From the NCBI GenBank assembly GCA_024278055.1, contig JAJRTY010000031.1:1-48046 (forward strand): a stretch of DNA of 48,046 nucleotides, given 5' to 3'. This document shows positions 29,818 to 37,155 of the stretch, in pieces. How positions within the stretch are numbered: position 1 is the stretch's first letter; each line of letters begins with the position of its first letter. This DNA is from Alphaproteobacteria bacterium (GTDB lineage: Bacteria; Pseudomonadota; Alphaproteobacteria; Rhizobiales; JAJFHR01). Position numbers and translations under genes: made by a program. The notes under the pieces are model-generated. The model did not search any database and was not told the DNA's origin. It worked only from the letters and a program-made list of their open reading frames with translations.

Positions 29818-30987
29818 ATGGATCGATTTTATGCTGAACTGGCACCGTTTGACAGATTTACAGACTTTGCCGATGTCAGTGCATATGACCCCGTTCCCGA
29901 TGACTGGCTTGTTCTGTGTGCCGATGTGCGTGGCTCGACGCGCGCTATCGAAGAAGGGCGCTACAAGGATGTAAACCTGATCGGTGCTGCATGTATCACC
30001 GCTGTTTTGAATGTTTCCGGTGATGTTGAGGTGCCTTTTGTCTTTGGCGGCGATGGTGCGGTGATTGTTGTGCCACCTGTATTGCGGGCGGCAGCGCAAG
30101 TCGAGCTGGTGGCTTTGCAGGAAATGGCACGCACAAAATTTGATCTGGATTTGCGTGTGGGCGTTGTTCCGGTTGATGACCTGCGCCAGCGCAAAATGGA
30201 TGTGGCGGTGCGCAAATACCAGTTGAGTGAAGGTAATTTTCTCGCCATGTTTTCCGGTGGTGGTATTGAGCTGGCGGAAAAGTTGCTGAAATCCGAAGAT
30301 GCGGACAATCCTTATGTTCTCAAGCCTGATGCAGGCGCCGGGCCGCCAAGTCTCAATGGCCTGTCGTGTCGCTGGGAGCCATTAAAGCCTCAGGGCGGTG
30401 TCATGTTGACGATGATGGTCAAGGCCAAAAGCAGCAGTGCTGCGCAGGAAAAACAAACCATGGGTGCCGTGCTTGAAGCGCTTTCGGAAATTCTCGGCAC
30501 CGGAACCAGACAGGCCAGCCCGGCCCGGCCAAATACCATGAAATTCAGATGGCCACCGCGCAATGCCTGGAAGGAAGCACTGGTTACTTCCGGCAGTCGC
30601 TTTCCCGTTGGTGCTTATCTGGGGGTTTTGCTGACTTCGCTGGTGCAGGTGTGGTGTCATGTCCTGGGCAAAAAAGTCGCGAATTATGACGGCGCAACCT
30701 ATGTTGATGAATTGCGCGCCAATACGGATTATCGAAAATACGATGATATGTTACGCATGGTGCTTGATGTTACGGAGGCCCAGGCGGATGAAATTGATGC
30801 CTATTTGCAGCAGAGGTTTGAGGCTGGTGAGGTGGTTTATGGCATCCATCGTGCCAAAAGCGCCTTGATGACCTGTGTCGTGTTCAGCCTGCAACAAGGC
30901 GAACATGTGCATTTTGTTGATGGTGCGGAAGGTGGGTTTGCCATGGCTGCGGTTGACTTGAAGCGCCGACTGGCACAGGGAAATTGA
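29818..30987 (+). CDS. DUF3095 family protein, class III cyclase-like fold
   Basis: Soluble protein of 389 residues, recognised as DUF3095-like. The N-terminal half carries features of class III nucleotide cyclases: LCADVRGSTRAIEEGRYKDV (Asp36) and, after a helix, FVFGGDGAVIVVPP (Asp79). These are placed as the two metal-binding aspartates would be. An MFSGGGIELAEKLLKS stretch follows, and the C-terminal half is of unknown fold. No membrane segments or signal peptide. Catalytic activity is unproven for the family, and no clear substrate-specifying lysine is visible. It stands alone, ending in a strong bidirectional terminator. Confidence 0.75.
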   Translation: MDRFYAELAPFDRFTDFADVSAYDPVPDDWLVLCADVRGSTRAIEEGRYKDVNLIGAACITAVLNVSGDVEVPFVFGGDGAVIVVPPVLRAAAQVELVALQEMARTKFDLDLRVGVVPVDDLRQRKMDVAVRKYQLSEGNFLAMFSGGGIELAEKLLKSEDADNPYVLKPDAGAGPPSLNGLSCRWEPLKPQGGVMLTMMVKAKSSSAAQEKQTMGAVLEALSEILGTGTRQASPARPNTMKFRWPPRNAWKEALVTSGSRFPVGAYLGVLLTSLVQVWCHVLGKKVANYDGATYVDELRANTDYRKYDDMLRMVLDVTEAQADEIDAYLQQRFEAGEVVYGIHRAKSALMTCVVFSLQQGEHVHFVDGAEGGFAMAAVDLKRRLAQGN

Positions 30988-31003
30988 GAGTTTGATTATA
31001 AGT

Positions 31004-31051
31004 TGGCTCAGGCAGTGGTTGGTTTGTTAACCGCTGCCTGAGCCATTTTGT
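31004..31051. terminator. bidirectional terminator between DUF3095 and porin genes
   Basis: A 17-base stem (31004-31020 with 31029-31045, one G-T pair) has an 8-base loop. It is followed by TTTTGTTTT on the plus strand, and A/T-rich sequence precedes the other arm. It serves both convergent genes. Confidence 0.9.
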
Positions 31052-31075
31052 TTTATCCCGGTGGATTAAGGGTGA

Positions 31076-32200
31076 TCAGAATTTGATTCTCATACCTGTG
31101 AAGATAGCGAAAATGTCATCTGCACCACCATCAATCTCATGATTTCTGACGCTCACGTAAACCGATGCACCAATTGGATCGAGGTTTTGAACCGCCGCGA
31201 CGCCGTATGATGTTGAAGTGCCTGATGTGGCAGAGGCAATGTCTTCACCTTCATAGTAATCGATCGAGAAGGATGTCTTGCCGTACATTGAGACACTATT
31301 GGTGCGGAAGCCGACTTTACCGTAGAGGAAGGTACGGTCGTTGCCCACTTTGCGATTTTCATCGGCAGCAGCGAATGTCAGGTTGAAGCCGTTGTCGAGA
31401 AGGACAGAGACCGAACCACTGAGACGCTCACTGGTAGCACCGACAGCGCTCGCATTCTGGAAACCAATTGACGCTGCAAGTTTTGCACCGGCAAACTGGT
31501 TAGCATAACGCAGAGCAACATCATTACGTCCGCCTTGTGAAGCAGAAGCAGAAAGTCTGAAGCCGGCGAAAGTTGGTGTGTCGTAACGAATACGATCACG
31601 ACGTGAGCCGCCATCAAGGTTGGTGAATGCACTGCCAACCAGAACGCCTGTCAATACGCCGCCATTCTGGAAGCCAAGGCCTTCATTGCCGCCGCCGCCA
31701 ATAGAATATTGAGCAATACCGGTGCCGGAAAGGTCGGTTTCAGCTGTGCCGTTGGTTGCCGTATTGCCCTGGCCTAAGGAAAGTTTACCCATGGAAGCAG
31801 AGTTCAACCAGACTTCGCCGATACGTTCGCCAACAGGGGTTGCACCGGAAGCCGTACCACCAGTACCGCCATTTGCGCCGAAGCGAATGTCGGTTGAGGA
31901 GTTTGATTCGAACTGCAGCTCAATCGTAGCACCTGCAGTTACATCATTGTTGAGACGACCTTTGGCAACAAAACGGAAGCGTGTACCGGTGTTGTCATTG
32001 TCGGTGTAGAAAACTTCATCCACATCACCATTGTCGCCCCAAAGAACGGCACGGTTAACCTGACCTGAAATTTTCAGTTCGATTGTGTTGGCGTTAGGTG
32101 CCGGAGCCGGTGGCACCAGCGGATCTGCTGCGTTAGCTGTTCCAAGACCGAAGATGGTCAAGAGGGAAGCTACCCCTGCTATTTTTATCTTAGAATGCAT
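31076..32200 (-). CDS. outer membrane porin (alphaproteobacterial type)
   Basis: Beta-barrel channel of 374 residues. The signal peptide (MHSKIKIAGVASLLTIFGLG, TANA|AD) is followed by a short Pro-rich stretch (PLVPPAPAPNAN) and a barrel starting ELKISGQVNRAVLWGDN. Alternating amphipathic strands continue to the C-terminal TGMRIKF, with the terminal Phe needed for BAM recognition. Gly/Thr-rich loops (GGTGGTASGATP) are extracellular candidates. Selectivity cannot be read. The long upstream region (32201-32961) carries a 10-bp tandem array and CRP-like sites, so expression is likely regulated. Confidence 0.92.
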   Translation of the reverse strand: MHSKIKIAGVASLLTIFGLGTANAADPLVPPAPAPNANTIELKISGQVNRAVLWGDNGDVDEVFYTDNDNTGTRFRFVAKGRLNNDVTAGATIELQFESNSSTDIRFGANGGTGGTASGATPVGERIGEVWLNSASMGKLSLGQGNTATNGTAETDLSGTGIAQYSIGGGGNEGLGFQNGGVLTGVLVGSAFTNLDGGSRRDRIRYDTPTFAGFRLSASASQGGRNDVALRYANQFAGAKLAASIGFQNASAVGATSERLSGSVSVLLDNGFNLTFAAADENRKVGNDRTFLYGKVGFRTNSVSMYGKTSFSIDYYEGEDIASATSGTSTSYGVAAVQNLDPIGASVYVSVRNHEIDGGADDIFAIFTGMRIKF

Positions 32201-32390
32201 TTAGTTGCCTTTCTTTCAATTGATCAATTGATTTTTAAAGTTCCCCCGGGGGAGTGTATTCGCAATTTACGGCCACCAATTTCTCCCCATAAACACCTGA
32301 AGAAAATAGCCCTGCATCGCCCCTTCATAGTGACCATGATTCAGCCGGTATTGTAAGGTGTATCACAGGCATTTGAATGATGGTTCAAAA

Positions 32391-32440
32391 TCCGTGAATC
32401 TTCGTGAATTTCCGTGAGATTTCGTGAACTCGCGTGATAG
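32391..32440. repeat. five tandem 10-bp CGTGA repeats upstream of the porin
   Basis: Five consecutive decamers, TCCGTGAATC, TTCGTGAATT, TCCGTGAGAT, TTCGTGAACT and CGCGTGATAG, keep CGTGA in exact 10-base register (32393, 32403, 32413, 32423, 32433). TGTGA (32445) and CGTGA (32457) follow off register. One copy per helical turn puts all sites on one DNA face, the pattern of tandem OmpR/PhoB-family binding. The array lies about 190-240 bases upstream of the porin start. Confidence 0.8.
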
Positions 32441-32515
32441 GTCTTGTGATAATTAACGTGAACGAACATTCAAAAAACGTTGTAAAATTATTATTTACCA
32501 AATACTTATGAGGAT

Positions 32516-32532
32516 TGTGACTAAAGTCACTA
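32516..32532. promoter_or_regulatory. CRP/FNR-like site
   Basis: TGTGA-CTAAAG-TCACT matches the TGTGA-N6-TCACA consensus at 9 of 10 positions. It sits inside a larger inverted repeat flanked by GAGGA (32510-32514) and TCCTC (32534-32538). It is about 320 bases upstream of the porin start. Confidence 0.5.
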
Positions 32533-32847
32533 TTCCTCGTGGTTCTGTCGTGTTTTCATTTTGAAAAATCTGTTGCTGAGGGGCGGTGAGACCGGATTAT
32601 CTGCAGATGCGACGCCGGTGATCGATGATGAAACTGTGAAGATAAACTGTTGGATTCTACAGTTAAATTAATGCATATTTTTTGCCGGGATGTTTGACGA
32701 TGCCGCATAGACCGCTCGTTTCCTCTGGCTAAACGGTTTCTTCCAAAGGCTCAAAAACAGGCAAGCGGCACGTTATCAGTTTGTGAGGTTTTTGAGAGAT
32801 AAATTGAATGTAAGATCACACACATAAGGCCTCGCCTCTATCCATCC

Positions 32848-32863
32848 TGTGATAAAAATCACA
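32848..32863. promoter_or_regulatory. perfect CRP-type site TGTGA-N6-TCACA
   Basis: TGTGA-TAAAAA-TCACA is an exact CRP-type palindrome. It lies between the porin upstream region and the 3' end of the TPR gene, about 650 bases from the porin start and about 100 beyond the TPR stop. No gene starting immediately beside it is convincing, so the target is unclear. The remaining sequence of 32441-32961 shows no gene I can support. Confidence 0.55.
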
Positions 32864-32961
32864 CGGTGGCGTTTATCCTCAATTCTTTCAGATATTCTTC
32901 AACCCTATCTGAATATGAGAGAGGATTCAGAGAGCTTCGGTCGGTGTTGCCAGCGGCTTTT

Positions 32962-34239
32962 TTAGAGCAAACCTTTAATTGCGTGCGAAAGCGTGGTTTT
33001 CGGGCGGAGTATGGACAATATAAACCGGGCCTGATTGCTGAGGCCCTGGCGCAGAAAAGCGGCGGCCATCGCAAATTCGAGGAGGTCGCGCTGGGCACGA
33101 CTGCCACCGATGCGGGCATGGTCTGACATTGCAGCCGCAAAATGTGAAACCGCCTGGTCCCAGTCTTGCCGGGCTATTGCGCCGAAGGCCTGAGCAAATT
33201 CACCAACCAGGTCGGCTGCAGGCCCTTTGGCTTCACGGATTATTTTTGCCAGTGCTTCAGTATTTCCAGCAAGGGCATGGGCCAGCGCTGCATGTGTGTC
33301 AACAAAAGAGATACCGGGCATGGGGAAACATTTGAGCGCATAATCACTGACGTCGCGCCATCGTTGTGAGGGAACATCGATGCCTGCCAGCTCTGCCCGA
33401 TATAATATGGCAGCCAAATCAGTCAGAACATTTATCGGTGGCCCCAGTGCGCCACCGGGGGCAATGTCGGCATCTATCATATCCCACATTTTCTCAACAT
33501 CACCTCTGGCCATGGCCCAAAGAGCAACATGCCAGGAAATGTGGCAGTGGAGCAGGCCGCGTTTATCATAAGTGCGCCGCCACTTTTCAAGATAATCGGC
33601 CCCGGCTTCAGTTTCGCCGTTTTCATAATAAAGATGTGAGCGCACATGTGCGCTGTTGGCGCTGCGCGGGTTAGCTGACAGTGAACGTTCTATCGTGTGC
33701 TCTGCCGGTCCGGTCTGGCCGGTCTCAAGTTGTGCAAAGGCATGCTGGCTCAAAAACCACCAGTCATCGCCGTAGTGCGGGGCCAGCCATGTTGTGAAGG
33801 CAAGCTGCTCTGATTCGCGCCCCGGTTGTCCGCTAAATCCGATGAGACCAAACACTCCCATGCAGGATTGAGCAACCATAACATCGCGAGGGTAGTGATT
33901 CAGGTGTGAACGAATAGCCTTATAAGCTTCAGGCCCCTTGCCCTCCAGTAACAATCCAATTGCCGCGACCTGGCCGGTTTCATGCGGGGTCAGATGTTCG
34001 GCTTGCGCACGGGCTTTTGCAAGAGGTTCTGCGACCAGTGAGGTTTTTGCCAGCATTTGTCGAATTCGGGCAAGGCCCAGATGGGCGAGAGCGAAATTTT
34101 CGTCGGCATCAATCGCTTTTTGGAATGCTTCTTCAATGCCACCGTCGGCAGCAAGAAACAGATCAACGGCCTCAACGTAGGCGTCGCGCGCGGGTTGTGA
34201 TGAGGTTGATAGTTCATTTCCGTATTGGTCTTCCAGCAT
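32962..34239 (-). CDS. tetratricopeptide-repeat protein (TTC38-like)
   Basis: Soluble helical-repeat protein. Start ATG 34239 (MLEDQYGNEL) has an AAGGG site about 10 bases upstream and is preferred to the in-frame GTG at 34257. The 425 residues contain TPR-like pairs, for example FQKAIDADENFALAHLGLAR, AEHTIERSLSANPRSANSAH and HVRSHLYYENGETEAGADYL. The repertoire resembles TTC38-type proteins. No catalytic motif or signal peptide was seen. It is the last gene of the cyclic-nucleotide operon, 51 bases after the cyclase stop. A protein-interaction role is the only supported inference. Confidence 0.8.
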   Translation of the reverse strand: MLEDQYGNELSTSSQPARDAYVEAVDLFLAADGGIEEAFQKAIDADENFALAHLGLARIRQMLAKTSLVAEPLAKARAQAEHLTPHETGQVAAIGLLLEGKGPEAYKAIRSHLNHYPRDVMVAQSCMGVFGLIGFSGQPGRESEQLAFTTWLAPHYGDDWWFLSQHAFAQLETGQTGPAEHTIERSLSANPRSANSAHVRSHLYYENGETEAGADYLEKWRRTYDKRGLLHCHISWHVALWAMARGDVEKMWDMIDADIAPGGALGPPINVLTDLAAILYRAELAGIDVPSQRWRDVSDYALKCFPMPGISFVDTHAALAHALAGNTEALAKIIREAKGPAADLVGEFAQAFGAIARQDWDQAVSHFAAAMSDHARIGGSRAQRDLLEFAMAAAFLRQGLSNQARFILSILRPKTTLSHAIKGLL

Positions 34240-34290
34240 CCGATTGTCCCTTGCCACTCATGTTCAGTGCTTTGGGGGGTTATAATCGCT

Positions 34291-35649
34291 CTAATAGAGG
34301 ATGCAAAGCTCATGTTTTTCCGCAGTCCCATCAACGCTGTGGCTGATGATTTTGGGTTGCGTTGAAGGTATGTATCCTTGTGCTGTGGCGGTGTCAAAGC
34401 TTGTCTTGTCGACGATTGCGCATGTTTTTAGCACTTTGTTGAACTTTTCCAGTTTAGCCGAAAGATTAACAGCTGCACCGATGACGGTGTATTCCAAACG
34501 GTGTTCATCGCCAACGGCACCAAATGTAACCGGTCCGGTGGCAATCGCAAGATTGACGTGAAGGGGGCACAATATGGACAGATCAGGATCTGCCTCCCAG
34601 GATTTTAAATCCGCAACAATGTCATCCAGCGCTCTTAGGGCATCGGCAGCGTAGGTTTGCGAAGGGTTGGTTGCACCAAACGTCGCCATAATGCCATCGC
34701 CCATGAATTTGTCGATGGTGCCGCCGTGTTTCTGGATCAGCGGTACAATGCGTTTTTGATATTCGGCAAGAATATGCATGACCTCGCCGGGGTCCATTTT
34801 TGCTGCCATTATAGTGAATGCACGAATATCAACATTGAGAACGCTGGCTTCGCGATTAATGCCTTCTCCAGGTGCAATCCGGTGATCGGCGTCGCGAATT
34901 TTTGTTGCCACCGCGCCATCGAAAAATCGAGAAAGATCTTGTGCGGCGGTTTGCTCAGTCACCGCACTGACCAGCAGATTGTGAGCGCGATTTAGCGCCA
35001 GTGCCAAAATCCCGGTGACGAACAGCATGGAGATAATTTTATCGAATTCCGCACCAAGTAAAATCGAATTGCTGGTCATGTACTCAACATAGTTGCGGGT
35101 GATCATATTGTTGCCGGGATCGACGGACACGACATAAAGGATCATCAAAGACCAGCCAACGGCTGCAGCAAGACCTGCTGCGACCACGAAACGCGCCTGA
35201 AACCGCAAGGCACGCAGGGCGATAAATATGAAAATATAAAGCAACGTCGGCGCTTTGAGATAAAATGACGGAGGTTGTTCATACTGGATATGAAATGACC
35301 AGATCAGGATCATTAATAATGCGGTATCAAAAATGATGGAGGCATAGACCGCCAGATTGGGCAGACTACGCTTTAAGGCCCAGAATAACATCAGCAAGTT
35401 GATGGCGAGATAAGACAGGATGGCATAAGGGACCGGCGAGAACTGGGTATTGGCATCGGTTTTCGGTGTTACCAGATAAAGAATACCAAAAATCGTAACC
35501 ACCAACAGCTGGATGATTTTTACCAGTATTTCGCTTGAATCTTCCTGTTTCGATATTGCCTCGGTGACCCGGTCGGGCAATTTTGCCGTGCTCCTGGGGG
35601 TCAATGCCGATGTAACAATGTTTTTGAATTTTTTAGTTTTCGCGTTCAA
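34291..35649 (-). CDS. membrane class III adenylate/guanylate cyclase
   Basis: Makes a cyclic nucleotide, probably cAMP, at the inner membrane. The 452 residues hold about six membrane helices (about 43-62, 72-92, 99-118, 134-146, 153-174, 205-222), then a short linker and the cyclase domain. Metal-binding Asp274 (LNVDIRAF) and Asp318 (FMGDGIMATFG) are present, as is substrate-base Lys314. The transition-state Asn395 is kept (VNLSAKLE), and the usual Arg four residues on is Lys399. Overall it appears active. The start is TTG 35649 with an AAGGG site. It lies 23 bases after the metallohydrolase gene, pairing synthesis with possible turnover. Confidence 0.9.
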   Translation of the reverse strand: MNAKTKKFKNIVTSALTPRSTAKLPDRVTEAISKQEDSSEILVKIIQLLVVTIFGILYLVTPKTDANTQFSPVPYAILSYLAINLLMLFWALKRSLPNLAVYASIIFDTALLMILIWSFHIQYEQPPSFYLKAPTLLYIFIFIALRALRFQARFVVAAGLAAAVGWSLMILYVVSVDPGNNMITRNYVEYMTSNSILLGAEFDKIISMLFVTGILALALNRAHNLLVSAVTEQTAAQDLSRFFDGAVATKIRDADHRIAPGEGINREASVLNVDIRAFTIMAAKMDPGEVMHILAEYQKRIVPLIQKHGGTIDKFMGDGIMATFGATNPSQTYAADALRALDDIVADLKSWEADPDLSILCPLHVNLAIATGPVTFGAVGDEHRLEYTVIGAAVNLSAKLEKFNKVLKTCAIVDKTSFDTATAQGYIPSTQPKIISHSVDGTAEKHELCILY

Positions 35650-35672
35650 AACTGTAACCCTTTCTTTCCGAC

Positions 35673-36503
35673 TTAAGGGTACATCACCATTCCTTCACGT
35701 GCGACAACGGTACCTGCGCGTATAGAATTCGCCTCCTTTTCGACCGCCCGCAAACTTTCATCATCGTGGCGTGGCCGGTGATGAAAAAGTGCCAGCTGTC
35801 TTACCTCGGCAGCCTCGCAAAGACGTACGCCTTCTTGCCAGGTTGAATGACCAAAGCCTTTAAATTCCGGGTATTCTATATCTGTATAGGTTGAATCATA
35901 AATGACAATATCAGCCTGATGGATCAACTTTAAGATATTTGAATCCAGTTCATCTTCACGATGTTCTGTGTCGGAGACATAGCAAATTGACTTGCCCTGC
36001 CACTCAACCCTGTAGCCACAACACCGATTGGGATGATTAAGGGGGGCTGTGGCTATGGTGATTCCGGGCCTCGGCGTTAATATATCGCCAATGGAAAAAT
36101 CCCTGTAATCGATATTGGCTTTGAAATATTCTGGTGAAACCGGAAAGTACGGTTCCTTTATCAATTCATAAATCATCTCTTCGGTGGTCATGATCCCTTC
36201 GAGATGGGCTGACCAGATATTGATGTTACGTCCCTGATGATACAATGGTTCGAAAAACGGCAATCCGCTGATATGGTCAAAATGACAGTGAGAAAACAGC
36301 AGGTCGATATCTTCCTGATTGTCATTGGCAAGAATGTGACCCAGGTTTTTTATTCCTGAACCGGCATCAATTATCAAAAGGTGTGATCCACACCTTATTT
36401 CAACGCAGGAAGTATTTCCGCCAAATTCTACTGTCTGCGGACCCGGAACGGGCAGACTGCCCCGTGCCCCCCAAAACCTGACGAAAAAATCATTCTGCTG
36501 CAT
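35673..36503 (-). CDS. metallo-beta-lactamase-fold hydrolase
   Basis: Cytoplasmic dinuclear metal hydrolase of 276 residues. It has the full metal-ligand set: HCHFDH (72-77), His157 (APLNHPN), Asp178 (VSDTEH) and His241/242 (LFHHRPRHDD). The form resembles the RNase Z/phosphodiesterase branch of the superfamily; it opens VRFWGARGSLPVPGP, a start common in this branch. Between a cyclase and a cyclic-nucleotide-binding protein it is a good candidate for a cyclic-nucleotide phosphodiesterase (inference from context). The 136-base gap to the upstream gene could hold an internal promoter. Confidence 0.87.
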   Translation of the reverse strand: MQQNDFFVRFWGARGSLPVPGPQTVEFGGNTSCVEIRCGSHLLIIDAGSGIKNLGHILANDNQEDIDLLFSHCHFDHISGLPFFEPLYHQGRNINIWSAHLEGIMTTEEMIYELIKEPYFPVSPEYFKANIDYRDFSIGDILTPRPGITIATAPLNHPNRCCGYRVEWQGKSICYVSDTEHREDELDSNILKLIHQADIVIYDSTYTDIEYPEFKGFGHSTWQEGVRLCEAAEVRQLALFHHRPRHDDESLRAVEKEANSIRAGTVVAREGMVMYP

Positions 36504-36639
36504 ATTGACTCCAACCTGGCAATTGCATCAACTGCACATTGAGTCGTGAATTTTTATTGAAATTGTACACTGGTTTTTGCCCCCAAAGCCCAGGAAATTT
36601 TTCCGTAATTGTAACAGTTTAAGCCAATGATGGTGGATA

Positions 36640-37104
36640 TCAAGTCTCCAGTTCCTGAATTCTTTTTCGGGCCTGGGATAAATCAGCGGTTGTATTGGTC
36701 AAACGATCACCAAGAACGCGCATTAATTCGATAGCTGCCTCAGGAAATTCTGTCAGAAGCTGGAGAAATTGTTCTTTTGAAATTTTAAGAGTTTCCAGAT
36801 GGCTGCATGCTCTTATGGTTGCAGTACGCGGTACATCGCAGATAATTCCCATTTCACCGACAAAGGCGTTTTTTTCGACCTGGGCTACTTTGATTTCACC
36901 GGCCGGTGTATCAATGAGAACATCGGCAGAGCCTTTTATAATGGCGTAGGCGGCGTCTGAAGGGTCTCCCATATGAAAAAGATACTGCCCTTCCTCGTAG
37001 TCAATGCGTTCTGACGTAAAAGCCAGAAGCTTCAGTTTAGACGGGCTGATTTTCGCAAAAAGCGGATTTCGCCGAAGCGCACCTACTTCATCATCCAATG
37101 CCAT
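36640..37104 (-). CDS. stand-alone cyclic-nucleotide-binding domain protein
   Basis: A 154-residue protein made of one cNMP-binding domain (about 10-130) and a short C-terminal helix (LSQARKRIQELE) that may form a coiled coil. The phosphate-binding cassette is canonical: FVGEMGIICDVPRTATIRA (about 81-99), with the Glu and Arg that hold the cyclic nucleotide. There is no helix-turn-helix, so it is not a CRP-type transcription factor. Similar domains occur as modules controlling transporters and enzymes. It lies 51 bases after the ABC-like gene, and the obvious hypothesis is that it couples cyclic nucleotide from the cyclase to that protein. Confidence 0.9.
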   Translation of the reverse strand: MALDDEVGALRRNPLFAKISPSKLKLLAFTSERIDYEEGQYLFHMGDPSDAAYAIIKGSADVLIDTPAGEIKVAQVEKNAFVGEMGIICDVPRTATIRACSHLETLKISKEQFLQLLTEFPEAAIELMRVLGDRLTNTTADLSQARKRIQELET

Positions 37105-37155
37105 TATAGTCCTCCAAACCCAATGCGGGAAACACTCATTCGTACCATAATAGTA

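Noticed and set aside
32859-32990. Minus-strand sequence ending LNPLSYSDRVEEYLKELR just after the TPR stop, which looks protein-like
   Set aside because: It has no start codon of its own. A frameshifted TPR C-terminus is possible, but I could not match it to a known ending.
32866-33126. Plus-strand frame of 86 residues starting GTG just after the perfect CRP-like site
   Set aside because: It is mostly antisense to the TPR gene, has no ribosome site, and its translation resembles no family.
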